Shown: positions 1 to 7,128, numbered from the stretch's first letter. The stretch: 12,962 bases of DNA from Sporomusaceae bacterium (GCA_027492445.1 JAPUES010000099.1:1-12962), one strand, 5' to 3'. Numbers and translations are program-made. Notes: generated by a model from the letters alone, not told the origin.

Positions 1-1567
1 TTACCCATGCTGCTTGGCGTTTACTCATTTCTTCATCGCTAATTTTTAGTATGATGCTACGTTTTGGGATATTGATACTAATGATATCTCCATTATTTAC
101 AAAAGCGATTGGGCCGCCTTCCATAGCTTCGGGAGATACGTGACCAATACATGCACCACGAGTAGCACCGCTAAAACGACCATCTGTTAATAATGCTACT
201 TTTAGTCCCATTCCTGTAATAATGGCAGTAGGATTAAGCATTTCCTTCATACCAGGACCGCCTTTTGGTCCTTCATAACGAATGACCACAACGGAGCCAT
301 TCGTTACTTTTTTAGCAAGTAACGCTTCAAGGACCTCTTCTTCCGAGTCAAATACTTGGGCTGGTCCTTCAAAAACTAGCATATCCTCTTCCACGGCACT
401 TTCTTTAACAATGCAATTGTCAGGAGCAAGGTTGCCTGATAGTACAGCAATACCGCCTGTTTTGCGATAAGGATTTGCCGTTGTATGAATAACATCACTT
501 CTAGTGATAGCAGAACGTTTAATCCTTTCTGATACCGGACCAGTAACGGTTAAGGCGTCAGTATGAATAATACCAATGGTAGAAAGTTCTTTCATAACAG
601 CGGTAATACCACCAGCTTCATCTAAATCCTGCATATGGTGGGTGCCGCTTGGGCTAAGCTTTGTAATATAAGGTGTTTTAGCGCTTAGTTCATCAAAGAG
701 TGATAAGGGGAGATCAACTTCTGCTTCATTAGCAATGGCAAGTAAATGCAGGACAGTATTCGATGAACCACCAATCCCCATATCTACAGTAATGGCATTT
801 TCAAAAGCCTTGCGGGTCATAATGTCTCTTGGTTTTATATCATTTTTCACCAAGTCCATAATAACGGCACCAGCTTGTTTGGCTAGTTTTTTGCGTGCTC
901 CTAAATAAGCAGCTGGGATGGTACCATTACCCGGTAGTCCCATGCCTAAGGCTTCTGTGAGGCAGTTCATGGAGTTGGCAGTAAAGAGTCCTGCACAAGA
1001 ACCGCAGCTAGCACAGGCAGACTGCTCCATATTATCAAGTTCCTCAGCATCGATTTTTCCACTTTCATATTTTCCTGCTGCTTCAAACATAGTGCTTACA
1101 CTAATATCTTTACTTTGATAGCGACCGGCAAGCATTGGACCGCCACTCACTACGACGCAAGGAATATTGAGTCTAGCCGCAGCCATGAGCATACCAGGAA
1201 CAACTTTGTCACAGTTAGGGATGAGGACAAGGCCGTCAAAGGAGTGAGCACTAGCGACTGCTTCAATAGAATCAGCAATGAGTTCGCGACTCGCCAAGGA
1301 AAAATTCATACCTTTATGACCCATAGCGATACCATCACAGACACCGATCGCAGGGAATTCCATTGGTGTACCACCTGCTGCAGCTACGCCAAGTTTTGCT
1401 GCTTGGGCAATATCCCTTAGATGGACATGTCCTGGAATAATTTCATTGAAAGAATTAACGATTCCGATTAAAGGTTTATTCAGATCTTCTGCTGTATAGC
1501 CCATGGAATAAAATAAAGAGCGATGAGCCGCTTTCGTTGATCCTTTTTTTACAATATCACTACGCAT
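1..1567 (-). CDS. ilvD: Dihydroxy-acid dehydratase, 3' end cut by window edge
   Basis: This enzyme removes water from 2,3-dihydroxy-3-methylbutanoate or -pentanoate to give the 2-keto acid precursors of valine, leucine and isoleucine, using an Fe-S cluster in the cytoplasm. I translated the minus strand directly: 522 codons are open from the ATG at 1567 to the window edge, where the frame is still open after ...RQAAWV. Family length is about 550-560, so roughly 30 residues are missing. Seen motifs are VNSFNEIIPGHVHLRD near residues 37-52, NCDKVVPGM with Cys119, the GSCAG segment with Cys191, SSNTVLHLLAIANEA, and GRFSGATRG with Ser466. The first motif has Gly where some family members carry an extra cluster cysteine, as in the E. 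coli-type enzyme. An AGGAGG ribosome binding site lies 9 nt upstream of the ATG. It is alone on this strand here; further ilv/leu genes could lie beyond the edge. Identification is secure. Confidence 0.97.
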   Translation of the reverse strand, partial: MRSDIVKKGSTKAAHRSLFYSMGYTAEDLNKPLIGIVNSFNEIIPGHVHLRDIAQAAKLGVAAAGGTPMEFPAIGVCDGIAMGHKGMNFSLASRELIADSIEAVASAHSFDGLVLIPNCDKVVPGMLMAAARLNIPCVVVSGGPMLAGRYQSKDISVSTMFEAAGKYESGKIDAEELDNMEQSACASCGSCAGLFTANSMNCLTEALGMGLPGNGTIPAAYLGARKKLAKQAGAVIMDLVKNDIKPRDIMTRKAFENAITVDMGIGGSSNTVLHLLAIANEAEVDLPLSLFDELSAKTPYITKLSPSGTHHMQDLDEAGGITAVMKELSTIGIIHTDALTVTGPVSERIKRSAITRSDVIHTTANPYRKTGGIAVLSGNLAPDNCIVKESAVEEDMLVFEGPAQVFDSEEEVLEALLAKKVTNGSVVVIRYEGPKGGPGMKEMLNPTAIITGMGLKVALLTDGRFSGATRGACIGHVSPEAMEGGPIAFVNNGDIISINIPKRSIILKISDEEMSKRQAAWV

Positions 1568-1575
1568 AAAAAAGT

Positions 1576-1581
1576 CCTCCT
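1576..1581 (-). promoter_or_regulatory. Ribosome binding site of ilvD
   Basis: AGGAGG on the minus strand, nine bases before the ATG at 1567. It lies just downstream of the leader terminator hairpin, so any transcript that reads through carries a strong translation start. Confidence 0.85.
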
Positions 1582-1591
1582 TTTGATAATG

Positions 1592-1663
1592 AAAAAATAA
1601 ACCTCTTGCCACATAAAGGGCAAGAGGTATCTCTTGAGCTAACACCCTTGTAATTCAGAAGGG
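1592..1663 (-). promoter_or_regulatory. Transcription attenuator in the ilvD leader
   Basis: On the minus strand a perfect 9-bp stem, CCTCTTGCC (1610-1602 complement) with GGCAAGAGG (1627-1619 complement) around an 8-nt loop, is followed by a T-rich tract (complement of 1601-1592). This is an intrinsic terminator placed before ilvD. One arm can pair instead with an upstream copy: CAAGAG-ATAC-CTCTTG (complement of 1636-1621) forms a 6-bp stem that would break the terminator. A further 5-bp hairpin, CCCTT/AAGGG (complement of 1663-1645), precedes it. Mutually exclusive stems ahead of a biosynthetic gene indicate attenuation control. The signal is not identified: I see no T-box core sequence and no convincing leader peptide with its own ribosome binding site. 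Confidence 0.7.
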
Positions 1664-1693
1664 ATCTAAAAAGTGTAAAGTTGTAATGGTTTT

Positions 1694-1721
1694 ATTATAT
1701 TTGATTTCGAAATATTGTCAA
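1694..1721 (-). promoter_or_regulatory. Sigma-A-type promoter of ilvD
   Basis: The minus strand shows a perfect -35 TTGACA (complement of 1716-1721), a 16-bp spacer and a perfect -10 TATAAT (complement of 1694-1699). The predicted start near 1687 gives a leader of about 120 nt containing the attenuator. Confidence 0.8.
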
Positions 1722-1801
1722 GTAGAGATTCCTTGGATTATAATATCTAACTACATACTTATTAATTATTTAAGTAGAAAAACATATGTTCCTCAAAAAA
1801 A

Positions 1802-1831
1802 TTGTAGAGTAACCCTAATGAATGATATAAT
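1802..1831 (+). promoter_or_regulatory. Probable promoter of ftsK
   Basis: TTGTAG (1802-1807), an 18-bp spacer and a perfect -10 TATAAT (1826-1831). The start would be near 1838, giving a leader of about 30 nt. A second possibility is TTGTCA-18-TATAAT at 1715-1744 on the same strand. Confidence 0.5.
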
Positions 1832-1857
1832 AGAATGCGTAATAATTTAAAGAAATT

Positions 1858-1863
1858 AGGTGG
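1858..1863 (+). promoter_or_regulatory. Ribosome binding site that fixes the TTG start of ftsK
   Basis: AGGTGG lies six bases before TTG at 1870. It supports the TTG over the out-of-frame ATG at 1865, whose frame closes almost at once. Confidence 0.7.
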
Positions 1864-1869
1864 TATGGG

Positions 1870-4230
1870 TTGTCTAAGGTAAATTCTGCAAAGAAAGCTG
1901 TTAAGAATAAAGAAAATAATATAAATCCCCGTCTAATCTCTGAAATAATAGGTGTTTCATTATTGGCAGCGGGTAGTTTGTTTATGGTTAGTTTGCTTGG
2001 CTTTAATACTGGGTGGGTTGGGGCATATATTGCTAAGTTATTAAAGTATTCCTTTGGTATAGGATCGATGGTTATACCTGTATTAATGATTATTATTGGT
2101 GGTTTTTATATAAAAAAAGAATATGGAATTGTGTATAGTGTACGTTTTTGGGGATTAGCTTTATTATATATATCCTTATTAGCACTCATTCATCATTTTG
2201 TAATTCCTGAAAATAAAGAGATTTTACCAGATAGCTTAGTAAATGGCGGCGGTTTTATCGGTGGTATGTTCCTATTCTTATTGCGTAAGTTTTTAGGATT
2301 CTATGGGAGCTTAATCATATTATTAGCTTCTAGTTTATGTGGAGTTTTAATTGCCACTACATGGTCATTACATAAAACATTCGTAACTGCTCGCGATCAA
2401 GCACAACAAGGATTGTATACGGCTTATGATCAAATTGAAAAGGTAGGAAAAATCTACAACCAAGAAAAAGATCGGCGTTTTGCAAATAGGGAATTTGAAA
2501 TTAGTTTTGGTGGGGAAAGTTTTTCTACAATAATGGAAGAAAAAGATACACCTAAGGAAAATCCTTTAATGACAAAATTGTTAGAGCAAGCTGCTTTACA
2601 GGAACAAGCAGAGAGTCGATTGCAAGCCAATCAACCAGAAACTACTCCTCCAGTAAAAGAAGTAATTGTTGAAAATAATAAAAAACAAGCGAATAAAAGT
2701 AAAATTGTTGACGATGGCTCAATCTTGCAGCCTGAAAATACACAACTAGCAGGCTATGTATTGCCGCCTCTTTCTTTATTAAAAAAAACCGCCTTAGCAA
2801 CAGATGGCAAGCTTGCTAAGGAAGTTGCCAACAATGCACGAATACTTGAAAAAACCTTAGAAAGCTTTAATATTAAAGCAAAAATTATAAATATCAGCCA
2901 AGGACCTACGGTTACTCGGTATGAATTAGAACCAGCACCTGGCGTTAAGGTTAGTAAAATTGTTAATTTAGCAGATGATATTGCACTTAGCCTAGCAGCC
3001 TCGGGAGTGCGTATTGAAGCACCTATCCCTGGTAAGGCAGCCATTGGCATTGAGGTTCCTAATAAGGTTACTTTAAGTGTACCACTACGGGATGTTTTAG
3101 AAAGTGATGATTTTTTACAATCACCATCAAAATTAGTCGTAGCTCTGGGGAAGGATATTGCAGGTAAGACTGTAACGGCAGATTTGGGGAAAATGCCTCA
3201 TTTATTAGTAGCTGGTTCAACAGGTTCAGGAAAAAGCGTTTGCATAAATACCTTATTAACTAGTGTTTTATTTAAAGCCACTCCCCAAGAAGTACGCTTA
3301 ATATTAATTGACCCTAAAGTTGTGGAGCTCACTAGTTATAATGGCCTGCCTCATTTATTAACACCAGTAGTGACAGATTCCAAGAAAGCAGCCTCGGCTC
3401 TGCGCTGGGCTGTGCAAGAAATGGAACGCAGGTATGAAATGTTTGCTGCTGGTGGAGTACGGGATATTGGCAGATATAATGAAATGATTGAGACATTCCC
3501 CGAAGGAGCAGGCTCGAGTGGGGAAAAAATACCCTATATATTGATTATTATTGATGAATTAGCGGATTTGATGATGGTTTCTCCAGTGGATGTGGAGGAT
3601 GCTATTATCCGCTTAGCTCAGAAAGCAAGAGCGTCAGGTATTCATATGGTACTCGCGACCCAGCGCCCATCTGTGGATGTAATTACAGGTTTGATTAAGG
3701 CGAACGTCCCATCTAGAATTTCCTTTGCGGTATCTTCTCAGATTGATTCTCGTACCATTCTTGATATGGCTGGCGCCGAAAAGTTGTTAGGGAAAGGTGA
3801 TATGCTATTTTATCCAATTGGTATGTCAAAACCCCTTAGAGTACAGGGAGCTTTCATTGCCGATAGTGAGGTAGAACAACTTACGGAGTATATAAAGAAA
3901 CAAGTAGAACCCCCTGAATATCTAGAAGGAATTACGGCTTGCGAAGGAACTAGCAAAGAAGAAAAAAATCAAAGTCAATTTGAGGATGAATTATTTGAAG
4001 AAGCATTAAGGGCTATTCTAGAGGTGAATCAGGCTTCTGCTTCTATGCTACAGCGAAAATTTCGTATTGGCTATACTCGGGCATCCCGATTAATTGATAC
4101 TATGGAAGAATATAAAATTATAGGGCCGAATATTGGGAGCAAACCTCGTGAAATTATCATGAATTATGATCAGATATATAGTAAGTATCTTACGAAAGAG
4201 GCGCAGCCTACGAATGGTGAGGTAGAATAA
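1870..4230 (+). CDS. ftsK: DNA translocase FtsK/SpoIIIE
   Basis: A septum-anchored, ATP-driven hexameric pump that moves chromosomal DNA across the division or sporulation septum. It has 786 residues, a normal length. Residues 20-175 contain about four hydrophobic membrane segments, and 175-290 is a charged, variable linker. The motor follows, with Walker A GSTGSGKS at 449-456 and Walker B ending IIIDELAD with Asp562-Glu563. LATQRPSVDVITG follows the Walker B region, as expected for the family. The C-terminal winged-helix gamma domain (about 704-768, containing FRIGYTRASRLID) recognises polar DNA sequences. The start is TTG at 1870: the nearby ATG at 1865 hits a stop after five codons, and AGGTGG sits six bases before the TTG. 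FtsK and SpoIIIE cannot be told apart from sequence alone. The gene appears monocistronic, with its own promoter and terminator. Confidence 0.96.
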   Translation: MSKVNSAKKAVKNKENNINPRLISEIIGVSLLAAGSLFMVSLLGFNTGWVGAYIAKLLKYSFGIGSMVIPVLMIIIGGFYIKKEYGIVYSVRFWGLALLYISLLALIHHFVIPENKEILPDSLVNGGGFIGGMFLFLLRKFLGFYGSLIILLASSLCGVLIATTWSLHKTFVTARDQAQQGLYTAYDQIEKVGKIYNQEKDRRFANREFEISFGGESFSTIMEEKDTPKENPLMTKLLEQAALQEQAESRLQANQPETTPPVKEVIVENNKKQANKSKIVDDGSILQPENTQLAGYVLPPLSLLKKTALATDGKLAKEVANNARILEKTLESFNIKAKIINISQGPTVTRYELEPAPGVKVSKIVNLADDIALSLAASGVRIEAPIPGKAAIGIEVPNKVTLSVPLRDVLESDDFLQSPSKLVVALGKDIAGKTVTADLGKMPHLLVAGSTGSGKSVCINTLLTSVLFKATPQEVRLILIDPKVVELTSYNGLPHLLTPVVTDSKKAASALRWAVQEMERRYEMFAAGGVRDIGRYNEMIETFPEGAGSSGEKIPYILIIIDELADLMMVSPVDVEDAIIRLAQKARASGIHMVLATQRPSVDVITGLIKANVPSRISFAVSSQIDSRTILDMAGAEKLLGKGDMLFYPIGMSKPLRVQGAFIADSEVEQLTEYIKKQVEPPEYLEGITACEGTSKEEKNQSQFEDELFEEALRAILEVNQASASMLQRKFRIGYTRASRLIDTMEEYKIIGPNIGSKPREIIMNYDQIYSKYLTKEAQPTNGEVE

Positions 4231-4237
4231 TCGAAGT

Positions 4238-4270
4238 AGCCGTACATTATGTGCGGCTTTTATTATTATA
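4238..4270 (+). terminator. Intrinsic terminator after ftsK
   Basis: The arms AGCCGTACA and TGTGCGGCT (4238-4258) pair over nine positions with one G-U and a TTA loop, followed by TTTATTATTAT. It lies eight bases after the ftsK stop and just past the 3' end of the convergent LysR gene. On the minus strand the T-tract is absent, so it is mainly a plus-strand terminator. Confidence 0.85.
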
Positions 4271-5164
4271 TTAAAATTTTTTAGCATTAAAAAAATTGCA
4301 AACAAAGGACAGCCATTCTTTGGCTGCAAAAGATAAATACCTATCTTTTTTCCAAATTACACCTAAATGCCAATAAATTATGGGATCAACAATGGGAATT
4401 ACTTTAATACACTTCGGATCAAGATCCTGGCAAATTGTTTTTGGCAGTAAGGCAATACCAAAATTAATAGCAACCATTTCCGCAATAAAATCCCAATGGG
4501 AGCTTTTGAAGACAATCGTAGGAGTAAAGCCACTTTGAATACAACGTTTAATGATTAGGTTATGGAGGGTAAAACTTTCTCTAAAAAAAATAAATTTTTC
4601 CTCTTTTAATTGATGAAGTTCAATTAATGATTGCTTGGCGAGTGAGTGGTCAGGATGAACAATCAGCATTAAAGGTTCATTTATAATAGAAGAAGTTTCA
4701 AAAATGTTTTCATCAACCGGTAACATTACAATTCCCATGTCTAAATTACCTTGTTCTATACCTACTTGTACTTCTTGTGAGCCGACTTCTAGTAAGGTCA
4801 GGGTAATTCTAGGATAGTTCATAGTGAAGTCTGAAATAATTTTTGAAAAGAATTTAGCGCCAACCATGGGCGGTAAACCGATGGTAATAGAACCGCGTTT
4901 TACATTAATAACATCGGATAATTCCGAAGTTAAATTTTGAAAAGAATTGACAATTTGTTCGGCTTGGTGCAGTAGGGCTTTGCCCGCATCCGTCAATTCG
5001 ATTTGTTTGGCGGAACGATGAAACAATATTACATCTAATTCTTCTTCTAATAATTTAATCATTTTACTAATCGATGGTTGTGTAATGTGTAGTGATTGGG
5101 CAGCCTTTGTAAAACTAAGATGATGGGCTACTTCTATAAAATAGGTTAAATGGCGAATATCCAC
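4271..5164 (-). CDS. LysR-family transcriptional regulator (CidR/YwbI-like)
   Basis: A cytoplasmic DNA-binding regulator of 297 residues, the usual LysR length. Residues 1-60 form the winged helix-turn-helix, with MDIRHLTYFIEVA at the N-terminus and SFTKAAQSLHITQPSISKMI as the recognition region. Residues 90-290 form the periplasmic-binding-protein-like effector domain (ITIGLPPMVGAKFF, then FGIALLPKTI). The N-terminus resembles the CidR/YwbI group, which in other Firmicutes acts near cidAB/lrgAB genes. No such genes are present here, so the effector and targets are unknown. The start is GTG at 5164, with AAGGAG eight bases upstream. It is divergent from the L,D-transpeptidase gene, the usual arrangement for a LysR protein controlling itself and its neighbour; that link is inference. 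Confidence 0.92.
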   Translation of the reverse strand: MDIRHLTYFIEVAHHLSFTKAAQSLHITQPSISKMIKLLEEELDVILFHRSAKQIELTDAGKALLHQAEQIVNSFQNLTSELSDVINVKRGSITIGLPPMVGAKFFSKIISDFTMNYPRITLTLLEVGSQEVQVGIEQGNLDMGIVMLPVDENIFETSSIINEPLMLIVHPDHSLAKQSLIELHQLKEEKFIFFRESFTLHNLIIKRCIQSGFTPTIVFKSSHWDFIAEMVAINFGIALLPKTICQDLDPKCIKVIPIVDPIIYWHLGVIWKKDRYLSFAAKEWLSFVCNFFNAKKF

Positions 5165-5225
5165 GCTAAGAACTCCTTTATTTTATAATCAAAATAATAT
5201 AAAAAATAAAGCCAAGATTATTGTA

Positions 5226-5237
5226 ATGCCTTTGCAT
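5226..5237. promoter_or_regulatory. Candidate LysR-type operator dyad
   Basis: ATGC-CTTT-GCAT is a perfect 4-bp-arm dyad in the gap between the LysR gene and the divergent L,D-transpeptidase. Flanking bases add partial symmetry (TAATGC against GCATAA). LysR proteins typically bind short T-N11-A dyads in such divergent gaps. It is short and AT-rich, so chance is possible. Confidence 0.35.
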
Positions 5238-5262
5238 AATGCTCGGTACCTTTTCATACATA
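5234..5262 (+). promoter_or_regulatory. Possible sporulation sigma (E/G-type) promoter for the L,D-transpeptidase
   Basis: GCATAAT (5234-5240) and CATACATA (5255-5262) are separated by 14 bp. B. subtilis mother-cell and forespore sigma factors E and G use GCATA-like -35 and CATAC-like -10 elements with similar spacing. No good sigma-A promoter is visible before this gene. The predicted start would be near 5268, about 30 bases before the ATG. Confidence 0.35.
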
Positions 5263-5287
5263 TCAGTAAAGAAGTTTTGTATGAAAA
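5251..5287 (+). repeat. Perfect 10-bp inverted repeat abutting the L,D-transpeptidase ribosome binding site
   Basis: TTTTCATACA (5251-5260) and TGTATGAAAA (5278-5287) are exact inverse complements with a 17-base spacer. The right arm ends directly at the AAGGGG ribosome binding site (5288-5293). It could be a protein-binding dyad or, if the transcript starts upstream, an mRNA hairpin that affects ribosome access. Confidence 0.6.
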
Positions 5288-5298
5288 AAGGGGTGCCT

Positions 5299-6561
5299 AT
5301 GGGTTACTTACGATTCATTCTATGTTTTATAGTCATCATTATATTATCAGCGATTGAACCCATTGCTATACAAGCGATGGACAGCAATGTATTATCGAAA
5401 ATTATTATTAATCTACCAAGTTCTACCCTTGAATATTATGAAAATAATCAGTTAGTAAAGGAATATTCTATTGCTATTGGCAAGCCATCCACGCCAACAC
5501 CAATCGGCTTATTTCAGATTATTGACAAGGAGATAGACCCTTGTTGGTATCCTCCTGACAGAAGAGGGGTTGTAGTACCCTCAGGACCTAATAATCCTTT
5601 AGGCTACCGTTGGATGGGATTTGAAGCTAATTATGGAATACATGGTACCAATGCTCCTTGGTCCATTGGTTTAGCAGTGTCAAATGGCTGTATTCGTATG
5701 CAGGAAGAGGAAGTTGAGGAGTTATTTCCCTATGTTCGAAATAATACACCTGTACAGATTACCTATGACCGAGTAAAAATTAGAATTGATAAAACAGGGC
5801 AAGGATCCATCGGTATTTATCCCGATGTCTATCAATATGAAAATATTACATTAGAGAAAGTGAAAGAGAAATTAAAGGACGAGGGATTAGATAATATAGT
5901 GGAAGATGATTTTTTATCACAGTTAATAGTAGAAGAAAAAGGCAAACAAATACCCTTTGCGACCCTATATAATATAAAAATTAATAATAAAAAGTTAAAA
6001 GAATATTTAATATCTTGGGACAATAAAATATATGCGCCCGCCGTTGCAATCGCAGATTGTCTAGATGTAAAAATTGAGTGGGATGAACAGCAGAAATTAA
6101 TTCGTGGTAAACAACATGCTGCACCAGGCATGGTTAAAAATAATATTTTATATGTTGAAATTGAGCATTTACCTACATTATTTGGGGTAAAACAAAGCTG
6201 GGATGAGGGCAATAACTGTCTTCTAGTACATGCCACAGAATTATTACTCAAAGGGCAGCTGGTTACCTATGATATAAGATCTGTAAAGGGTTGTTTATAT
6301 GTACCAATTATCAGTGTTGGTAAAGCCTTGGGCCACAAGTTAGATTGGAATAGAGAGAGTAAAACTCTTTGGTTAGGTAGCCGCAAGATAGCTGTAACGA
6401 TGCTCGGAGAAGAACTTTATATTGAGGCCAGTAAAATTAGCGATTATTTTAATCAAAAGGTTATATGGGATGAAACGGTACAAGTATTAGATATAAAAGG
6501 GGACTGCTGTTTGATGGATTATTCCATGTATCTAGGAGAAATGGCCGATTGCAATGAATAG
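5299..6561 (+). CDS. Secreted YkuD-type L,D-transpeptidase with copper-amine-oxidase-like repeats
   Basis: L,D-transpeptidases make 3-3 cross-links in peptidoglycan or attach proteins to it, outside the membrane. From the ATG at 5299 the protein has 420 residues. Residues 1-30 are a signal peptide or signal anchor with the hydrophobic core FILCFIVIIILSA. The YkuD domain (about 35-160) holds HGTN with His115 and SNGCIRM with the catalytic Cys131. Residues about 230-420 resemble copper-amine-oxidase N-terminal-like repeats, seen as YAPAVAIADCL followed by EWDEQQKLIRG and as YVPIISVGKAL followed by DWNRESKTLWLG; this kind of module probably binds the cell surface. I chose 5299 because AAGGGG lies five bases upstream. 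In-frame ATGs at 5281 and 5239 would lengthen the n-region and lack an equally good ribosome binding site. The neighbouring LysR gene and sporulation-like promoter suggest conditional expression. Confidence 0.9.
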   Translation: MGYLRFILCFIVIIILSAIEPIAIQAMDSNVLSKIIINLPSSTLEYYENNQLVKEYSIAIGKPSTPTPIGLFQIIDKEIDPCWYPPDRRGVVVPSGPNNPLGYRWMGFEANYGIHGTNAPWSIGLAVSNGCIRMQEEEVEELFPYVRNNTPVQITYDRVKIRIDKTGQGSIGIYPDVYQYENITLEKVKEKLKDEGLDNIVEDDFLSQLIVEEKGKQIPFATLYNIKINNKKLKEYLISWDNKIYAPAVAIADCLDVKIEWDEQQKLIRGKQHAAPGMVKNNILYVEIEHLPTLFGVKQSWDEGNNCLLVHATELLLKGQLVTYDIRSVKGCLYVPIISVGKALGHKLDWNRESKTLWLGSRKIAVTMLGEELYIEASKISDYFNQKVIWDETVQVLDIKGDCCLMDYSMYLGEMADCNE

Positions 6562-6601
6562 TAGGACATACTTACGTTTTTTAATATCCATCTTAATAAT
6601 G

Positions 6602-6610
6602 TGATATAAT
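6602..6610 (+). promoter_or_regulatory. Extended -10 promoter of the cyclophilin gene
   Basis: TGATATAAT is a perfect extended -10 element (TG, one base, TATAAT at 6605-6610). The -35 region is weak (TTAATA, 6581-6586). The start would be near 6617. The L,D-transpeptidase upstream has no clear terminator, so read-through is also possible. Confidence 0.55.
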
Positions 6611-6645
6611 ATAGATAGAAAATTATTAAAGTGAGGTAAATTTTT

Positions 6646-7077
6646 TTGAAAAAAGCAATCATTGAAATGGATAAAGGCTCAATTGTTATTGAATTATTTG
6701 AACAGGATACACCTAAAACCGTGGCTAATTTTGAGAAACTTATAACAGAAGGCTTTTATGATGGCGTAACTTTTCATCGAGTGATAAAAGGTTTTATGGC
6801 ACAAGGTGGTTGTCCGAATGGAACGGGGACAGGTGGTCCTGGTTATACCATTCCTTGTGAAACAAAAGGCAATCCCCACAGTCATGAACGCGGCTCCTTA
6901 TCCATGGCCCATCGTGGACCTAATACTGGTGGCAGTCAATTTTTTATCGTCTATGAACCACAACCACATTTAAATGGTGTACATACTGTCTTTGGTAAAG
7001 TAGTAGAAGGCATGGATGTAGTAGATAGCATTGAGCAAGGTGATACTATGAATAAGGTTACAATTGCCCACGATTAG
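6646..7077 (+). CDS. ppiB: Cyclophilin-type peptidyl-prolyl cis-trans isomerase
   Basis: Catalyses cis-trans isomerisation of X-Pro bonds during protein folding. There is no signal peptide, so it acts in the cytoplasm. It has 143 residues, a compact single-domain bacterial cyclophilin. Visible active-site motifs are FHRVI with Arg45, FMAQGG with Gln53, SQFFI with Phe100, and LNGVHTVFG with His113. The position of the tryptophan that binds cyclosporin in human cyclophilin A is His108 here, so drug affinity is probably low. Cys56 and Cys71 lie in the loop around GCPNGTGTGGPGYTIPCE. The start is TTG at 6646, with AGTGAGG about nine bases upstream; no in-frame ATG lies nearby upstream. A hairpin follows the stop, before the permease gene. 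Confidence 0.95.
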   Translation: MKKAIIEMDKGSIVIELFEQDTPKTVANFEKLITEGFYDGVTFHRVIKGFMAQGGCPNGTGTGGPGYTIPCETKGNPHSHERGSLSMAHRGPNTGGSQFFIVYEPQPHLNGVHTVFGKVVEGMDVVDSIEQGDTMNKVTIAHD

Positions 7078-7091
7078 TTCTTAAAGTAGGT

Positions 7092-7128
7092 AATAAGGGG
7101 TGGTAATACTCCACCCCTTATTATTAAT
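7092..7128 (+). terminator. Hairpin after ppiB, terminator or intercistronic attenuator
   Basis: A perfect 12-bp stem, AATAAGGGGTGG (7092-7103) with CCACCCCTTATT (7111-7122), has the 7-base loop TAATACT and is followed by ATTAATAATG, a T-poor tail. Only nine bases separate it from the ribosome binding site of the next gene, leaving no room for a promoter between them. Confidence 0.75.

Larger units (their letters stand above)
1568..1869. other. Divergent ilvD-ftsK intergenic region
   Basis: About 300 bases without a gene. It holds, from left to right, the ilvD ribosome binding site, the ilvD attenuator, the ilvD promoter, an overlapping plus-strand promoter-like pair (TTGTCA at 1715-1720, TATAAT at 1739-1744), an AT-rich stretch (about 1740-1800), a second plus-strand promoter candidate near 1802-1831 and the ftsK ribosome binding site. 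No small coding frame is convincing. Confidence 0.7.

Noticed and set aside
282..1420. Plus-strand open frames opposite ilvD
   Set aside because: They lie wholly antisense to a clearly conserved ilvD reading frame, lack ribosome binding sites and have low-complexity, unfamiliar translations.
1570..1647. GTG-started leader peptide in frame with ilvD (V-L-A-Q-E-I-P-L-A-L...)
   Set aside because: It contains several Leu, Ile and Val codons and runs into the ilvD ATG, but AAGG overlaps the start with no usable spacing, and no other start codon exists in the leader.
1592..1663. T-box riboswitch before ilvD
   Set aside because: The AGGGTG stretch is followed by TTAGCTC rather than the TACCGCG-type core, and only about 120 nt separate promoter and gene, too short for a full T-box.
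5239..5298. Earlier ATG starts (5239, 5281) for the L,D-transpeptidase
   Set aside because: Neither has a ribosome site as good as AAGGGG before 5299, and 5239 would lie upstream of the candidate promoter's predicted start.
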